A DNA stretch of 64,000 nucleotides from Novosphingobium sp. SG707 (GTDB lineage Bacteria; Pseudomonadota; Alphaproteobacteria; Sphingomonadales; Sphingomonadaceae): NCBI RefSeq assembly GCF_012275515.1, contig NZ_JAAZQL010000001.1, forward strand, positions 479,006 to 543,005, given 5' to 3'. Below, in pieces: positions 8,399 to 15,641 of this stretch. The notes beneath the pieces were generated by a model that saw nothing but the letters and a program-made list of their open reading frames with translations, was not told the origin of the DNA and ran no database searches. Within the stretch, counting starts at the first letter, position 1, and each line of letters opens with the position of its first letter. Position numbers and translations under genes: made by a program.

Positions 8399-9483
8399 TC
8401 GGCATATTGCGGGATGGCGGCGGGGTTGTTGGCAAAACTCAGCCCCAGCGTCGTCTCGCGCTCGATCACATCGCAGGCCAGCCAGATGCGCGGCGGCGGC
8501 GCCACATTCGGCCCCAGCCGCCCCGCCATGGTCGACACCGCCGTCTGCACCAACGAGAGCAGCGGCAGGTGGATCGAGGAGGTGGCATGGGAAAGCCAGC
8601 GCGATTGCGACGTGTCGCCAAAGCCGACCACCGAGACATCCTCGGGCACGCGCAGGCCGAATTCCTTGCGCGCCACATCGACAATGCCCACCGCCAGATA
8701 GTCCGAGGCGGCAAAGATCGCGTCGGGCCGATCCTCGCCTGCAAACAGGACGCGCGCGGCAGTGATGCCGTTTTCATAGGTCCAGCCCGTATCCACCCAG
8801 CGACACGGCGCGCTGCCGCCCGTTTCCATGGCATGGGCAAAGGCCTGCAATTCGGTCAGGCGGCGCGGATTGGCGGCAATCGCGGCGGGGCGGCTGCGCC
8901 CTTCCTTTTGCATCAACTGTGCAATGCTGCGCCCGATTTCCGGCCCGTCGATCCACACCAGAGCGGCGCCTTCGACCACATCCTGCCGATCGAGCACCAC
9001 CAGCGAAATGCTGGCCGCGACGACCTTTTTGCGCACCGCCGCGCCCGGCACGGCCGAGAGCACGATGATGCCGTCAACCTGTTCATCGACCATGTCCGAC
9101 ACGGTCACGTCCAGCAACGCCAGATCGCTGACAATCCGCCACACCACCTCGAAGCCGCGCTGGCGCAATTCGTCCTCGAACATCGCGTACATATGGCAAA
9201 AATAGGGCGAAAACAGGTTGGCCATGATCACGGCGGCGCGCTTGGGGCGGCCGTGATTCTGCTGGCTGCTGGCCGATTGCAGGCGATAGCCCAGCGCCTG
9301 CGCGGCGGCCAGTACCTTGGCGCGGGTCTGGGGGGCGACGCTGGCTCCCGGCGTAAAGGTGCGCGACACCGCCGAGCGCGAAACCTGCGCCATGCGCGCC
9401 ACATCGTCGGCGCTGACCTTGCGCCCGATGGCCTTGGGGGCGGTGGTTCGGACGGCGGGTTTGGAGGGGCCTTTGGGCTTCAT
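8395..9483 (-). CDS. LacI-family transcriptional regulator
   Basis: About 362 residues. The N-terminal helix-turn-helix reads KVSADDVARMAQVSRSAVSRTF, with a hinge helix AKVLAAAQALGYRLQ, followed by a periplasmic-binding-protein-like sensor domain (AAVIMANLFSPYF, VDGIIVLS, FAASDYLAVG, VSVVGFGD). ATG at 9483 is preferred on homology, but no good ribosome site is visible; an in-frame ATG at 9525 is the main alternative. It is the only regulator in region 1 and is the first candidate to bind the repeated motifs there, perhaps including its own upstream gap. The effector is unknown. Confidence 0.87.
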   Translation of the reverse strand: MKPKGPSKPAVRTTAPKAIGRKVSADDVARMAQVSRSAVSRTFTPGASVAPQTRAKVLAAAQALGYRLQSASSQQNHGRPKRAAVIMANLFSPYFCHMYAMFEDELRQRGFEVVWRIVSDLALLDVTVSDMVDEQVDGIIVLSAVPGAAVRKKVVAASISLVVLDRQDVVEGAALVWIDGPEIGRSIAQLMQKEGRSRPAAIAANPRRLTELQAFAHAMETGGSAPCRWVDTGWTYENGITAARVLFAGEDRPDAIFAASDYLAVGIVDVARKEFGLRVPEDVSVVGFGDTSQSRWLSHATSSIHLPLLSLVQTAVSTMAGRLGPNVAPPPRIWLACDVIERETTLGLSFANNPAAIPQYAD

Positions 9484-9633
9484 GCGATCGGTTGCTGGTC
9501 CGTGAAGGGGTGAAGGTCTGTGCATCAGGCTTACGAGTGTTGCACGAATTGTCAAACCCGGCGGCGGTGATGCCCTGCGGCCGATCAGCCTTGCGCGGCT
9601 TCGGCCCGCAATTTGGCAGGCGCGCGCGGAGTG

Positions 9634-9646
9634 TCCGCCTGTCGGA
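9634..9646. promoter_or_regulatory. Region 1 motif site 4 (TCCGCCTGTCGGA)
   Basis: Reverse complement TCCGACAGGCGGA is identical to the site at 5188-5200. It lies about 150 bp upstream of the LacI regulator start. Confidence 0.5.
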
Positions 9647-9696
9647 CAGGGGTAGGAAGGTGGCAGAATTGCACAAATTATCGCAATATTGTGCAT

Positions 9697-9845
9697 CATG
9701 AATTGAACGGAATTGCGCAAAATTCACAATTCGCGCCCTACCTTTGCGGCAAAGGGCGCCAAGGAACCGGGCAAAGACGGCAAAAGGGCCGCCGCGCCTG
9801 CAACGACCCTCACTGGCCCGGGCCGCGTTGGCCCGGGTTCTTTTT
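9697..9845 (+). ncRNA. Possible small RNA ending in an orphan terminator (speculative)
   Basis: A strong plus-strand terminator at 9815-9845 has no plus-strand gene in front of it; both neighbours are on the minus strand. Just upstream are a 27-bp inverted repeat (9733-9759) and an operator-like pair (9670-9695), which could mark a promoter. Together they outline a structured transcript of about 150 nt. No known RNA family is recognised and the 5' end is a guess. Confidence 0.22.
9815..9845 (+). terminator. Rho-independent terminator, plus-strand orientation
   Basis: CCCGGGCC (9817-9824) and GGCCCGGG (9830-9837) form an 8-bp GC stem with a 5-nt loop, followed by TTCTTTTT. On the minus strand there is no T-run after the stem, so it does not clearly serve the minus-strand hydrolase gene that ends at 9853. 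Confidence 0.65.
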
Positions 9846-9852
9846 GCTTGCG

Positions 9853-10797
9853 TTATACCGCGTCCAGAAAACGCGCCAGCAAGGGCGCGGTGGCCTGCGG
9901 ATTGTCCTGAATCACCCATGCGCCGCTCTCGGGCACCACCACCGTTTCGCCCCGGCGCAGCACCGCCTCGGCAAAGGGGCGGAAACGCTGATAGGCCTTG
10001 TCGAACTGACCATAGACCAGCAGGGTGGGGCATTCGACCCGGCGCAGCGCTGCCTTCAGATCGGTCACGCCCACGCCGCGCTCGCTCGGCTGCAGCCAGA
10101 GATCGGCGGCCTGACGGCTCTGGATCCCCTCGCCGTTGATCGCATCGGCATGGACCATGCCAAAAGTGTTCACCAGCAATTCCGGCCCTGTGGGCATCGG
10201 ATGGCCGCCCGCATCAAAGATCGGCTTCAATTTCACATCCACCGCCTGGCGCACTTCCTCCAGCGTTTTGCGCCCGCCCAGCGCGCTGGAAATCACCCCC
10301 AGTCGCCGTACGCGGTCAGGACTGGCCGCCGCCATGACCACGCCAAGGCAGCCCCCCAGCGAGGTGCCCATCACATCGACCACCGGGATCTCCATCTCGT
10401 CCAGCGCGCCAAACAGCATGGCCGCCGTCTCGCCCAACGTGTGGATATAGGGCGGCGGCCCCTCCATCCGCGATGCGCCATGGCCGGGGAGATCAAAGGC
10501 GATCACCTGACGCCCCTGCGCAAGGGCCGGGGCGACCTGCCGCCAGTCGGCCAGCCATCCGCCCAGCTTGTGGAGCAGGATGACGGGCGGAACTCCGGCC
10601 CGCGCTTCGCCCAAAATGGCGTAATGCAGCACGCCCCCGCCGCGCCGGATCTCGCCCTGTCGCGTCCATGGTCCGGCGGGGGGAACAATCGGCCCCGGTC
10701 CCTTCGGCGCAGCCCCCCTTGGCGCTGCGGCGGCCCCGCCTGCCATCATTGCGGCGCCCATTCCGATCATCTTGGCCATATCGCGGCGGTTCATCAT
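9853..10797 (-). CDS. Tat-exported alpha/beta hydrolase lacking the usual catalytic His
   Basis: 314 residues with a Tat-like leader NRRDMAKMIGMGAAMMAGG. The hydrolase core shows LLHKLGGW, FDLPGHGASR and the nucleophile elbow GTSLGG with Ser146. The C-terminal catalytic histidine normally lies in a G-H-x-x-x-x-x-x-P segment; the matching stretch here is SGAWVIQDNP with Ala293 in place of His. Either another histidine serves or the enzyme is altered or inactive. AAGGAG precedes the start at 10797. It is the last gene of the minus-strand operon MFS-cupin / LLM / PhyH / hydrolase, 11 nt after the PhyH stop. Confidence 0.83.
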   Translation of the reverse strand: MMNRRDMAKMIGMGAAMMAGGAAAAPRGAAPKGPGPIVPPAGPWTRQGEIRRGGGVLHYAILGEARAGVPPVILLHKLGGWLADWRQVAPALAQGRQVIAFDLPGHGASRMEGPPPYIHTLGETAAMLFGALDEMEIPVVDVMGTSLGGCLGVVMAAASPDRVRRLGVISSALGGRKTLEEVRQAVDVKLKPIFDAGGHPMPTGPELLVNTFGMVHADAINGEGIQSRQAADLWLQPSERGVGVTDLKAALRRVECPTLLVYGQFDKAYQRFRPFAEAVLRRGETVVVPESGAWVIQDNPQATAPLLARFLDAV

Positions 10798-10808
10798 CGC
10801 ATTGCTCC

Positions 10809-11636
10809 TTATGCGCCCAAGCGCAGATCATCACGGCGCCACAGGATCGGCAAGACATCCTGCGCCCCATCGACCAATTCGCCCTCGGGCATCGCCTCCA
10901 CGCCGGGGATCGCCGCCTTGTAGGGCGCATTGCGCCAGCGCACGTCATGCCCGAACAGGCGCACCGCCAATCCGGTGCGGGCCAGAGCGGGGCTGTCATT
11001 ACCCTTGGAAAAATGGGGTGTATGCGGATGGAAGATCACCGCATCGCCCGGCTCCATATCAAAAGTCACAAAGCGGAAGGCGAAATCGGGATTGTCGCGC
11101 TCGGTCTCGAAATTAGGGCACAGGCCATCGGCCTGATCGGGGCGAAAGCCAAAGGTCAAACCCTTCTCCACGCAATGCCGGTGCCACCCGGCGACATATT
11201 CGATCCGGCCGTTTTCCTTGTTCACCGGGGTAAAGGCTGTCCAGATATTGGGCGCCATTTCTCCGCTGACCGGCCATGCCGTTTCGTCGCAATGCCATGG
11301 CATGATCGAGAGGCTGAGCGGGGGCTTCGAAAACAGATGATCGTGATACATGCGGATATGATCCGCCCCGATCACCCGGCCGGTGGCCTCGGCAATCGGG
11401 CTGTCCATCACAAAGGCTCGGAAATCGGGATCATTGCGCCACAGATAGCAGACCGAGAGCATCGCCCCGTTCGACGGCCCCAGCGTGCCGTAGCGCCCCG
11501 GATCGGCGGCAACGCGGGCAATGGCCGCCTGCATCCGCGCGATCCAATCCGCATCCAGCAATCCGCGCAGCACCACCACGCCGTCGCGCGCATAGGTGTC
11601 GATATGGTCCTGGGTAATCGCATAGGGCTTGGTCAT
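10809..11636 (-). CDS. Phytanoyl-CoA dioxygenase (PhyH) family protein
   Basis: 275 residues resembling Fe(II)/2-oxoglutarate oxygenases of the PhyH family. The start has the typical ARDGVVVLRGLLDADWI. The iron-binding H-x-D lies in MPWHCDETAWP, and the distal histidine region in VIFHPHTPHFSKGN. It likely hydroxylates a small organic molecule in the cytoplasm. The start overlaps the LLM gene stop as ATGA, so the two are co-translated. The pairing with a flavin monooxygenase suggests consecutive oxidation steps in one pathway. Confidence 0.87.
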   Translation of the reverse strand: MTKPYAITQDHIDTYARDGVVVLRGLLDADWIARMQAAIARVAADPGRYGTLGPSNGAMLSVCYLWRNDPDFRAFVMDSPIAEATGRVIGADHIRMYHDHLFSKPPLSLSIMPWHCDETAWPVSGEMAPNIWTAFTPVNKENGRIEYVAGWHRHCVEKGLTFGFRPDQADGLCPNFETERDNPDFAFRFVTFDMEPGDAVIFHPHTPHFSKGNDSPALARTGLAVRLFGHDVRWRNAPYKAAIPGVEAMPEGELVDGAQDVLPILWRRDDLRLGA

Positions 11637-12721
11637 CGAACGGCTCCTTGATTGGCGGCATCATGGGCCAGCGCGGCGGCGCGCAGGCGGGGGAAGAGTT
11701 TTTCGCCATATTCGGCCACGTCCTGATCGGGGCGGAAACCGCGGATCAGAAAGCGCGTGATGCCCATGGCGTAATAATCCATCAGCGCGGCGCAGACCTG
11801 ATCGGGCGTGCCGACCAGCGCGGCCTGATTGCCAAAGCGCCCCTGCGCCAGATGGGTCACGCCCAGCCAGAGGCAGCGGTCATGGCGATGGGCGCTATCG
11901 GCGCTGGAAAGGATGGCATCGCCCGCATGGCTGGCCTTGGCGAAATTGCTGGGGCCTTGGGGCGCGGGCAGGCGCGCCATCATCGCGCGGAAATCGCGCA
12001 GGACGGCATCGGCCTTTTCCCATGCCTGCGCCTCGGTATCGCCAAGGATCACCAGCACGGTCATCATGAAGCCTATCGGGCGGCCATGGGCGGCGTCCAG
12101 CACGCGGTCGCGATGGCCCGCGATATGGGCCAACGTGTCGCCGCTCATGGCAAAGAGATCGGCGTGGCGGCCGCAGGCGGCGATGGACTCAGGCGATGTT
12201 CCGGCCCAACTGATGGGAATCGCGCCGGGCTTTACCGGGCTGAAGGCTTGATTGAAGCGATAGAAGCGCCCTTCGTGGTCGATGGGCACGGGGCTTTCCC
12301 AGATCCGGCGCATAATGCCGACATATTCATCGGCGCGGGCATAGCGGTCGGGCTTGGCGGTGAAATCGCCGTCGGCCTCCAGCTCCTTGTCGCTGGGTCC
12401 GGCGATGATGTGGACGGCCATGCGACCGGGCGCCAACCTGTCGATCGTGGTCAGTATCCGCGCCGCCATGGTGGGGGCGATGAAGCCGGGCCGGTGGGCC
12501 AGCAGGACTTTCAATCGCTGCGTCCCGGCCAGAACATGGGTCGCGATGGCGTGGCTGTCGGGCATCAGGGCATTGTTGGCGATCAGCACCCGGTCATAGC
12601 CTGCCGCTTCCTGCGCTCTGGCGCTTTCCAGCAGGGCGGCGGGGTCGAACTGGTCAGGCGGCGCGTGGTGGAGCGGTGTGCCCCGGTTATGGGAAACAAG
12701 GCCGGTGATTTCGACAGGCAT
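11633..12721 (-). CDS. SsuD-like LLM class flavin-dependent monooxygenase
   Basis: 362 residues of the alkanesulfonate monooxygenase/luciferase-like group: ESARAQEAAGYDRVLIANNA, LLAHRPGFIAPTMAAR, LAPGRMAVHIIAGPSDKE and ISWAGTSPESIAACGRHAD. It needs FMNH2 from a separate reductase and oxygen. The start at 12721 is chosen for the GAGAGGA ribosome site; the frame extends upstream to 12790 without family sequence. It is the second gene of the minus operon, 11 nt after the MFS-cupin stop. Despite the SsuD resemblance there are no sulfonate-uptake genes nearby, so a desulfonation role is not implied. Confidence 0.86.
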   Translation of the reverse strand: MPVEITGLVSHNRGTPLHHAPPDQFDPAALLESARAQEAAGYDRVLIANNALMPDSHAIATHVLAGTQRLKVLLAHRPGFIAPTMAARILTTIDRLAPGRMAVHIIAGPSDKELEADGDFTAKPDRYARADEYVGIMRRIWESPVPIDHEGRFYRFNQAFSPVKPGAIPISWAGTSPESIAACGRHADLFAMSGDTLAHIAGHRDRVLDAAHGRPIGFMMTVLVILGDTEAQAWEKADAVLRDFRAMMARLPAPQGPSNFAKASHAGDAILSSADSAHRHDRCLWLGVTHLAQGRFGNQAALVGTPDQVCAALMDYYAMGITRFLIRGFRPDQDVAEYGEKLFPRLRAAALAHDAANQGAVR

Positions 12722-12732
12722 GGATTGTCCTC

Positions 12733-14613
12733 TCAGGGCTTGGGCACGGGTTGAGGATTGTGTTGAATGTTCAGATGGTTGGCCACGCAATCGCTTGGCG
12801 CCACGCCATCGGGGCAGGAAGATGCGCGCGGTTTCAATGGCTCTTCGCGGGGCAGTCGGATGGTCATGGCCATCACCGGCGCGGTGCCGATGGCGCGGCT
12901 GGTATGGCCGCGCCCCGTAGTGTCGGCGGCCAGAACGATGTCGCCCGCGTGCAATTGCCGGATCGCGCCATCGCCAAGGCCCACCTCCAGCGTGCCGCTC
13001 AGCACCACCAGCAGGCGCGGGCTGGAGACCCGATGCCAGTCGATGAAGGTGCCGGGAGGGCTGACCCCGATTTCCGTGTCGGTGGTATTCAGACGCGCGT
13101 TGACCAGCAGCGGATCGGTGCCGGGCGCGCGGGGCAGGGTGATGGTGGAAAGATACGAGACACCGCCCGCATCGGCGGTGATCTGGGGAATGGTGATGCC
13201 CGATCCCTGCGCGCGGGCGGGCGAGGGGGCGGTGCCGATCACCATCACCATGGCCAGCGCGCCGATCGCCATGGTCGCGGGCAGACCCTCGCGCGGCACT
13301 CCGGCCATTTCATCGCCCGATGGTCGGCGCAGGAAAAGACAGGCCAAGATCGCGGCCAGCGCAGGCAGGATCGACATGGACAGGACGATGCCCAGCACCA
13401 CGCCCGCGCCTTGGGCGCTGCCCGCATCGCGGGCCGAAACGAAGCCCGCATGGCTCATGATAGTGCTGAAAATAAACGTGCCAAAGGCGGCGGTGGCCTT
13501 TTCGACCATGACGAAAACCCCGGCCAGCGCGCCCTCGCTGTCGGCCATGGCGGGATGGGCGCGGGCGTGGTCCATCGTGTCGGTCAGCACGGTGTAGAGG
13601 CCGAAGAACAGGCCGCCGAAACACAGGCCCTCGGCTCCGCCCAGCATCAGCACCCATGGCATGGGATGGCCCGCGGGCACCAGATACCACAGCAGCATCG
13701 CGCAGGTTTGCGCGCCTGCGGCCATCATCAGCGCGCGGCGGCGGCCAAACCGGCCCGCAATCCGCACCCATCCGGGCTGGCTGACCATCATGCCCAGCGT
13801 CTGGAGCAGGAAGATCGAGGCGAGGCTCTTGTCCGAGGCATGCAGGACGTGGCGCGTATAATAGGGCAGCGCCGCGCCATGCAGCGTCAGCCCGGCAAAC
13901 ATCGTCACTTTAAAGGCAATCAGGCGGCAGAAAGGTCGATTGGCGCGTATCGCGGACAGGCCCTGTCGCCAGCTCAGGCGCTTTCTTTCGGGCGCGGCCT
14001 CCTCGCCCTCCAGCCCGTCGATCAGCAGGAAAGTGCCGATCCCGCCCGCCGCCACCAGCGCGGCCAGCACCAGCGCCAGCAACCCATGCGCCGCCCTGTC
14101 TCCCCCGAGCGCGGCCAGCATCCATGGCGCGGCCGATGTTGCCGCCAATCCGCCGAAGGAGGAGCCGTAGACGCTGAAAGTCATCAGGCGCGAACGTTGA
14201 TGGAAATCCTGCGTGATCTGGCGCCCGATGGCCAGATAGGGGATGCGATAGAGCGTATAGGCGGTCGAAAAGACCAGCAGCGAGGCGCCCGACCAGAGCT
14301 GAAGCCCCGCGCCTTCCAACCCGCGCGGCACATTGAACAGCATCACCAGCGAGAGCGCCGCCAGCAGCCCGCCGCCCGCCAGATGGGGGCGATAGCGGCC
14401 CCAGCGCGTGCTGGTGGCGTCGCACAGCAGGCCGACCAGCGGATCGATGGCGGCATCATAGATCTTGGAGAGCACCACCAGCAGCCCGGCCGCGCCCATC
14501 GCCATGCCCAGCGAATCGGTCATGAAGCGCAGGTGGAGCAGCCCGACCGCCCCCACCAGCGCCGCCGAGGTGAAGGAGCCGAGGCCCCAGCCGATCAAGG
14601 CTTTGCGTTGCAT
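12733..14613 (-). CDS. GPH-type MFS carrier fused to a C-terminal cupin
   Basis: 626 residues in one uninterrupted frame. Residues 1-430 are a sugar:cation-symporter-like (MFS_2/GPH) carrier with SKIYDAAIDPLVGLLCD and RWGRYRPHL. Residues 448-468 form a further hydrophobic segment ending APSPARAQG, which looks exactly like a signal peptide. Residues 480-590 are a cupin with LHAGDIVLAADTTGRGHTS, matching the two small cupins at 4124-5112. If the carrier has 12 helices with both ends inside, the 13th segment would place the cupin in the periplasm. ATG at 14613 has GGGGA upstream. A fused transporter plus metal-binding cupin suggests capture or conversion of substrate at the membrane; the role is inferred. 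Confidence 0.82.
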   Translation of the reverse strand: MQRKALIGWGLGSFTSAALVGAVGLLHLRFMTDSLGMAMGAAGLLVVLSKIYDAAIDPLVGLLCDATSTRWGRYRPHLAGGGLLAALSLVMLFNVPRGLEGAGLQLWSGASLLVFSTAYTLYRIPYLAIGRQITQDFHQRSRLMTFSVYGSSFGGLAATSAAPWMLAALGGDRAAHGLLALVLAALVAAGGIGTFLLIDGLEGEEAAPERKRLSWRQGLSAIRANRPFCRLIAFKVTMFAGLTLHGAALPYYTRHVLHASDKSLASIFLLQTLGMMVSQPGWVRIAGRFGRRRALMMAAGAQTCAMLLWYLVPAGHPMPWVLMLGGAEGLCFGGLFFGLYTVLTDTMDHARAHPAMADSEGALAGVFVMVEKATAAFGTFIFSTIMSHAGFVSARDAGSAQGAGVVLGIVLSMSILPALAAILACLFLRRPSGDEMAGVPREGLPATMAIGALAMVMVIGTAPSPARAQGSGITIPQITADAGGVSYLSTITLPRAPGTDPLLVNARLNTTDTEIGVSPPGTFIDWHRVSSPRLLVVLSGTLEVGLGDGAIRQLHAGDIVLAADTTGRGHTSRAIGTAPVMAMTIRLPREEPLKPRASSCPDGVAPSDCVANHLNIQHNPQPVPKP

Positions 14614-14709
14614 GATAATTCCCCGGCATGGTGTGGTGGCGCCGGTGCGCCGCCTTATGTGCAATATGAATGCAAACATTGGCGGCGATTTTGCACAAAG
14701 AGCATCCTA

Positions 14710-14722
14710 TCCGCGTGGCGGA
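14710..14722. promoter_or_regulatory. Region 1 motif site 5 (TCCGCGTGGCGGA)
   Basis: Perfect 5-bp arms in the 109-bp gap ahead of the MFS-cupin gene, directly next to the stop of the upstream membrane-protein gene. The same gap has ATGTGCAA at 14657-14664 and TTGCACAA at 14691-14698. Confidence 0.45.
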
Positions 14723-15385
14723 TTAAACCGGTGTGCCCACCCCCAGCACGCAGGCGATCAGCACCAGTACCCAGATGCATTGTACCGTGGGCCGCGTCTG
14801 GCCCAACACCTTGCGGATGGCGGCGTCGCTCTGGGGTGTGGCCCCCTGCGCCTTCATGGCGGCAATGGCGGGAAACAGCGGCACAAGTTGAAAGCGCACG
14901 ATCACGCCCGTGGTCACACAGGCCGCCAGCACCAGCAGTTTGCAGGCGATGAAGAAGGGCATGGCCAGATGACCGGTCAATCCCGCCACACCCGATCCGG
15001 CCAGCAGCGCGATCATCGCATAGCGGATCTTGATGTCGATGCCGCGCGCCAAGGCCCCGCGCGGGCCATGGATCAGATGCACCGCCCAGGCCAGCGTCAG
15101 CCAGATCAGGCCGAACACCCAAAGTCCCGCCAGCGCCCATGGCGCGATGGCCAGCCAGCCCTTGGCCGCCGCCAGCGACAGGCCGGTCGGCAGCGTCAGG
15201 ATCAGCACCGTGCGCGGGGCCATATCGATCCCGTTCATGATTTTCAGCGCCAGCAGGCGTTCGCCTACCGGCCTTTTTTCGTCCATCATAAAGCCCGCGC
15301 TGTAGAATGTGCCCAGATCCCCGCCCAGCCAATAAATCGGCACCAGCAGATGGAGCAGGGTGAGCAAGGCAAGCGACCAGTTCAT
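14723..15385 (-). CDS. Integral membrane protein of unknown function
   Basis: 220 residues with about six hydrophobic segments. It starts LALLTLLHLLVPIYWLGGDLGTFYSAG, and histidines lie within or near the membrane segments (HLLVP, HLIHGP, TGHLAM). The layout recalls small CopD- or DUF2269-like membrane proteins that may bind haem or metal, but I do not recognise a specific family. A GGAGA ribosome site precedes the ATG at 15385. It is the first gene of the minus-strand set that continues with the MFS-cupin gene, and it diverges from the amine oxidase operon. Confidence 0.72.
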   Translation of the reverse strand: MNWSLALLTLLHLLVPIYWLGGDLGTFYSAGFMMDEKRPVGERLLALKIMNGIDMAPRTVLILTLPTGLSLAAAKGWLAIAPWALAGLWVFGLIWLTLAWAVHLIHGPRGALARGIDIKIRYAMIALLAGSGVAGLTGHLAMPFFIACKLLVLAACVTTGVIVRFQLVPLFPAIAAMKAQGATPQSDAAIRKVLGQTRPTVQCIWVLVLIACVLGVGTPV

Positions 15386-15502
15386 GCAGATCTCCGAAAT
15401 GGGCGGCGGGGGCGATCAACGGATTTCGTGCAAAACCCCGCCGCAATGTGCATGGCCATGCAATGCCGCCGATCCGCAGGGCAGCGCTTCAGCGTGGTTT
15501 TG

Positions 15503-15525
15503 GCCGTGTGTCGGTTAAATCCGAC
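15503..15525. promoter_or_regulatory. Region 1 motif site 6, degenerate 13-mer plus GTCGG-N6-CCGAC
   Basis: GCCGTGTGTCGGT (15503-15515) keeps the CCG-N3-GTCGG core. The overlapping GTCGGTTAAATCCGAC (15510-15525) has the same arm spacing as the repeat at 5178-5193. TGTGCA lies at 15447 in the same 256-bp divergent gap between the membrane-protein and amine oxidase genes. Confidence 0.42.
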
Positions 15526-15641
15526 GCTGATGGCCGTAGTATTGCCGGTTGTGATGCAATAATTTGCAAGCAACGCTGCCCAATGCGCGGAGAGGCTCAG
15601 CCGCCGCGAAAGGCCTTACAGGAAGAATGGTGGAAAAGAGC

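Larger units (their letters stand above)
9484..9852. promoter_or_regulatory. Upstream gap of the LacI regulator, rich in repeats
   Basis: This 369-bp gap has no convincing protein gene. It contains the region 1 palindrome (9634-9646), TGTGCA at 9519, an inverted pair TGCACAA (9670-9676) / TTGTGCA (9689-9695), a nested inverted repeat GCGCCC...GGGCGC around CCTTTGCGGCAAAGG (9733-9759), and a strong plus-strand terminator at 9815-9845. Confidence 0.55.

Noticed and set aside
11633..12721. Alkanesulfonate desulfonation operon (ssu)
   Set aside because: The monooxygenase resembles SsuD, but no SsuE reductase or sulfonate ABC importer is present. The neighbours are PhyH, a hydrolase and an MFS-cupin carrier.
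12751..14952. A 733-codon plus-strand frame over the MFS-cupin gene
   Set aside because: Very rich in Gly, Arg, His and Gln with no recognisable domain, while the minus strand encodes clear MFS and cupin motifs behind a ribosome site.
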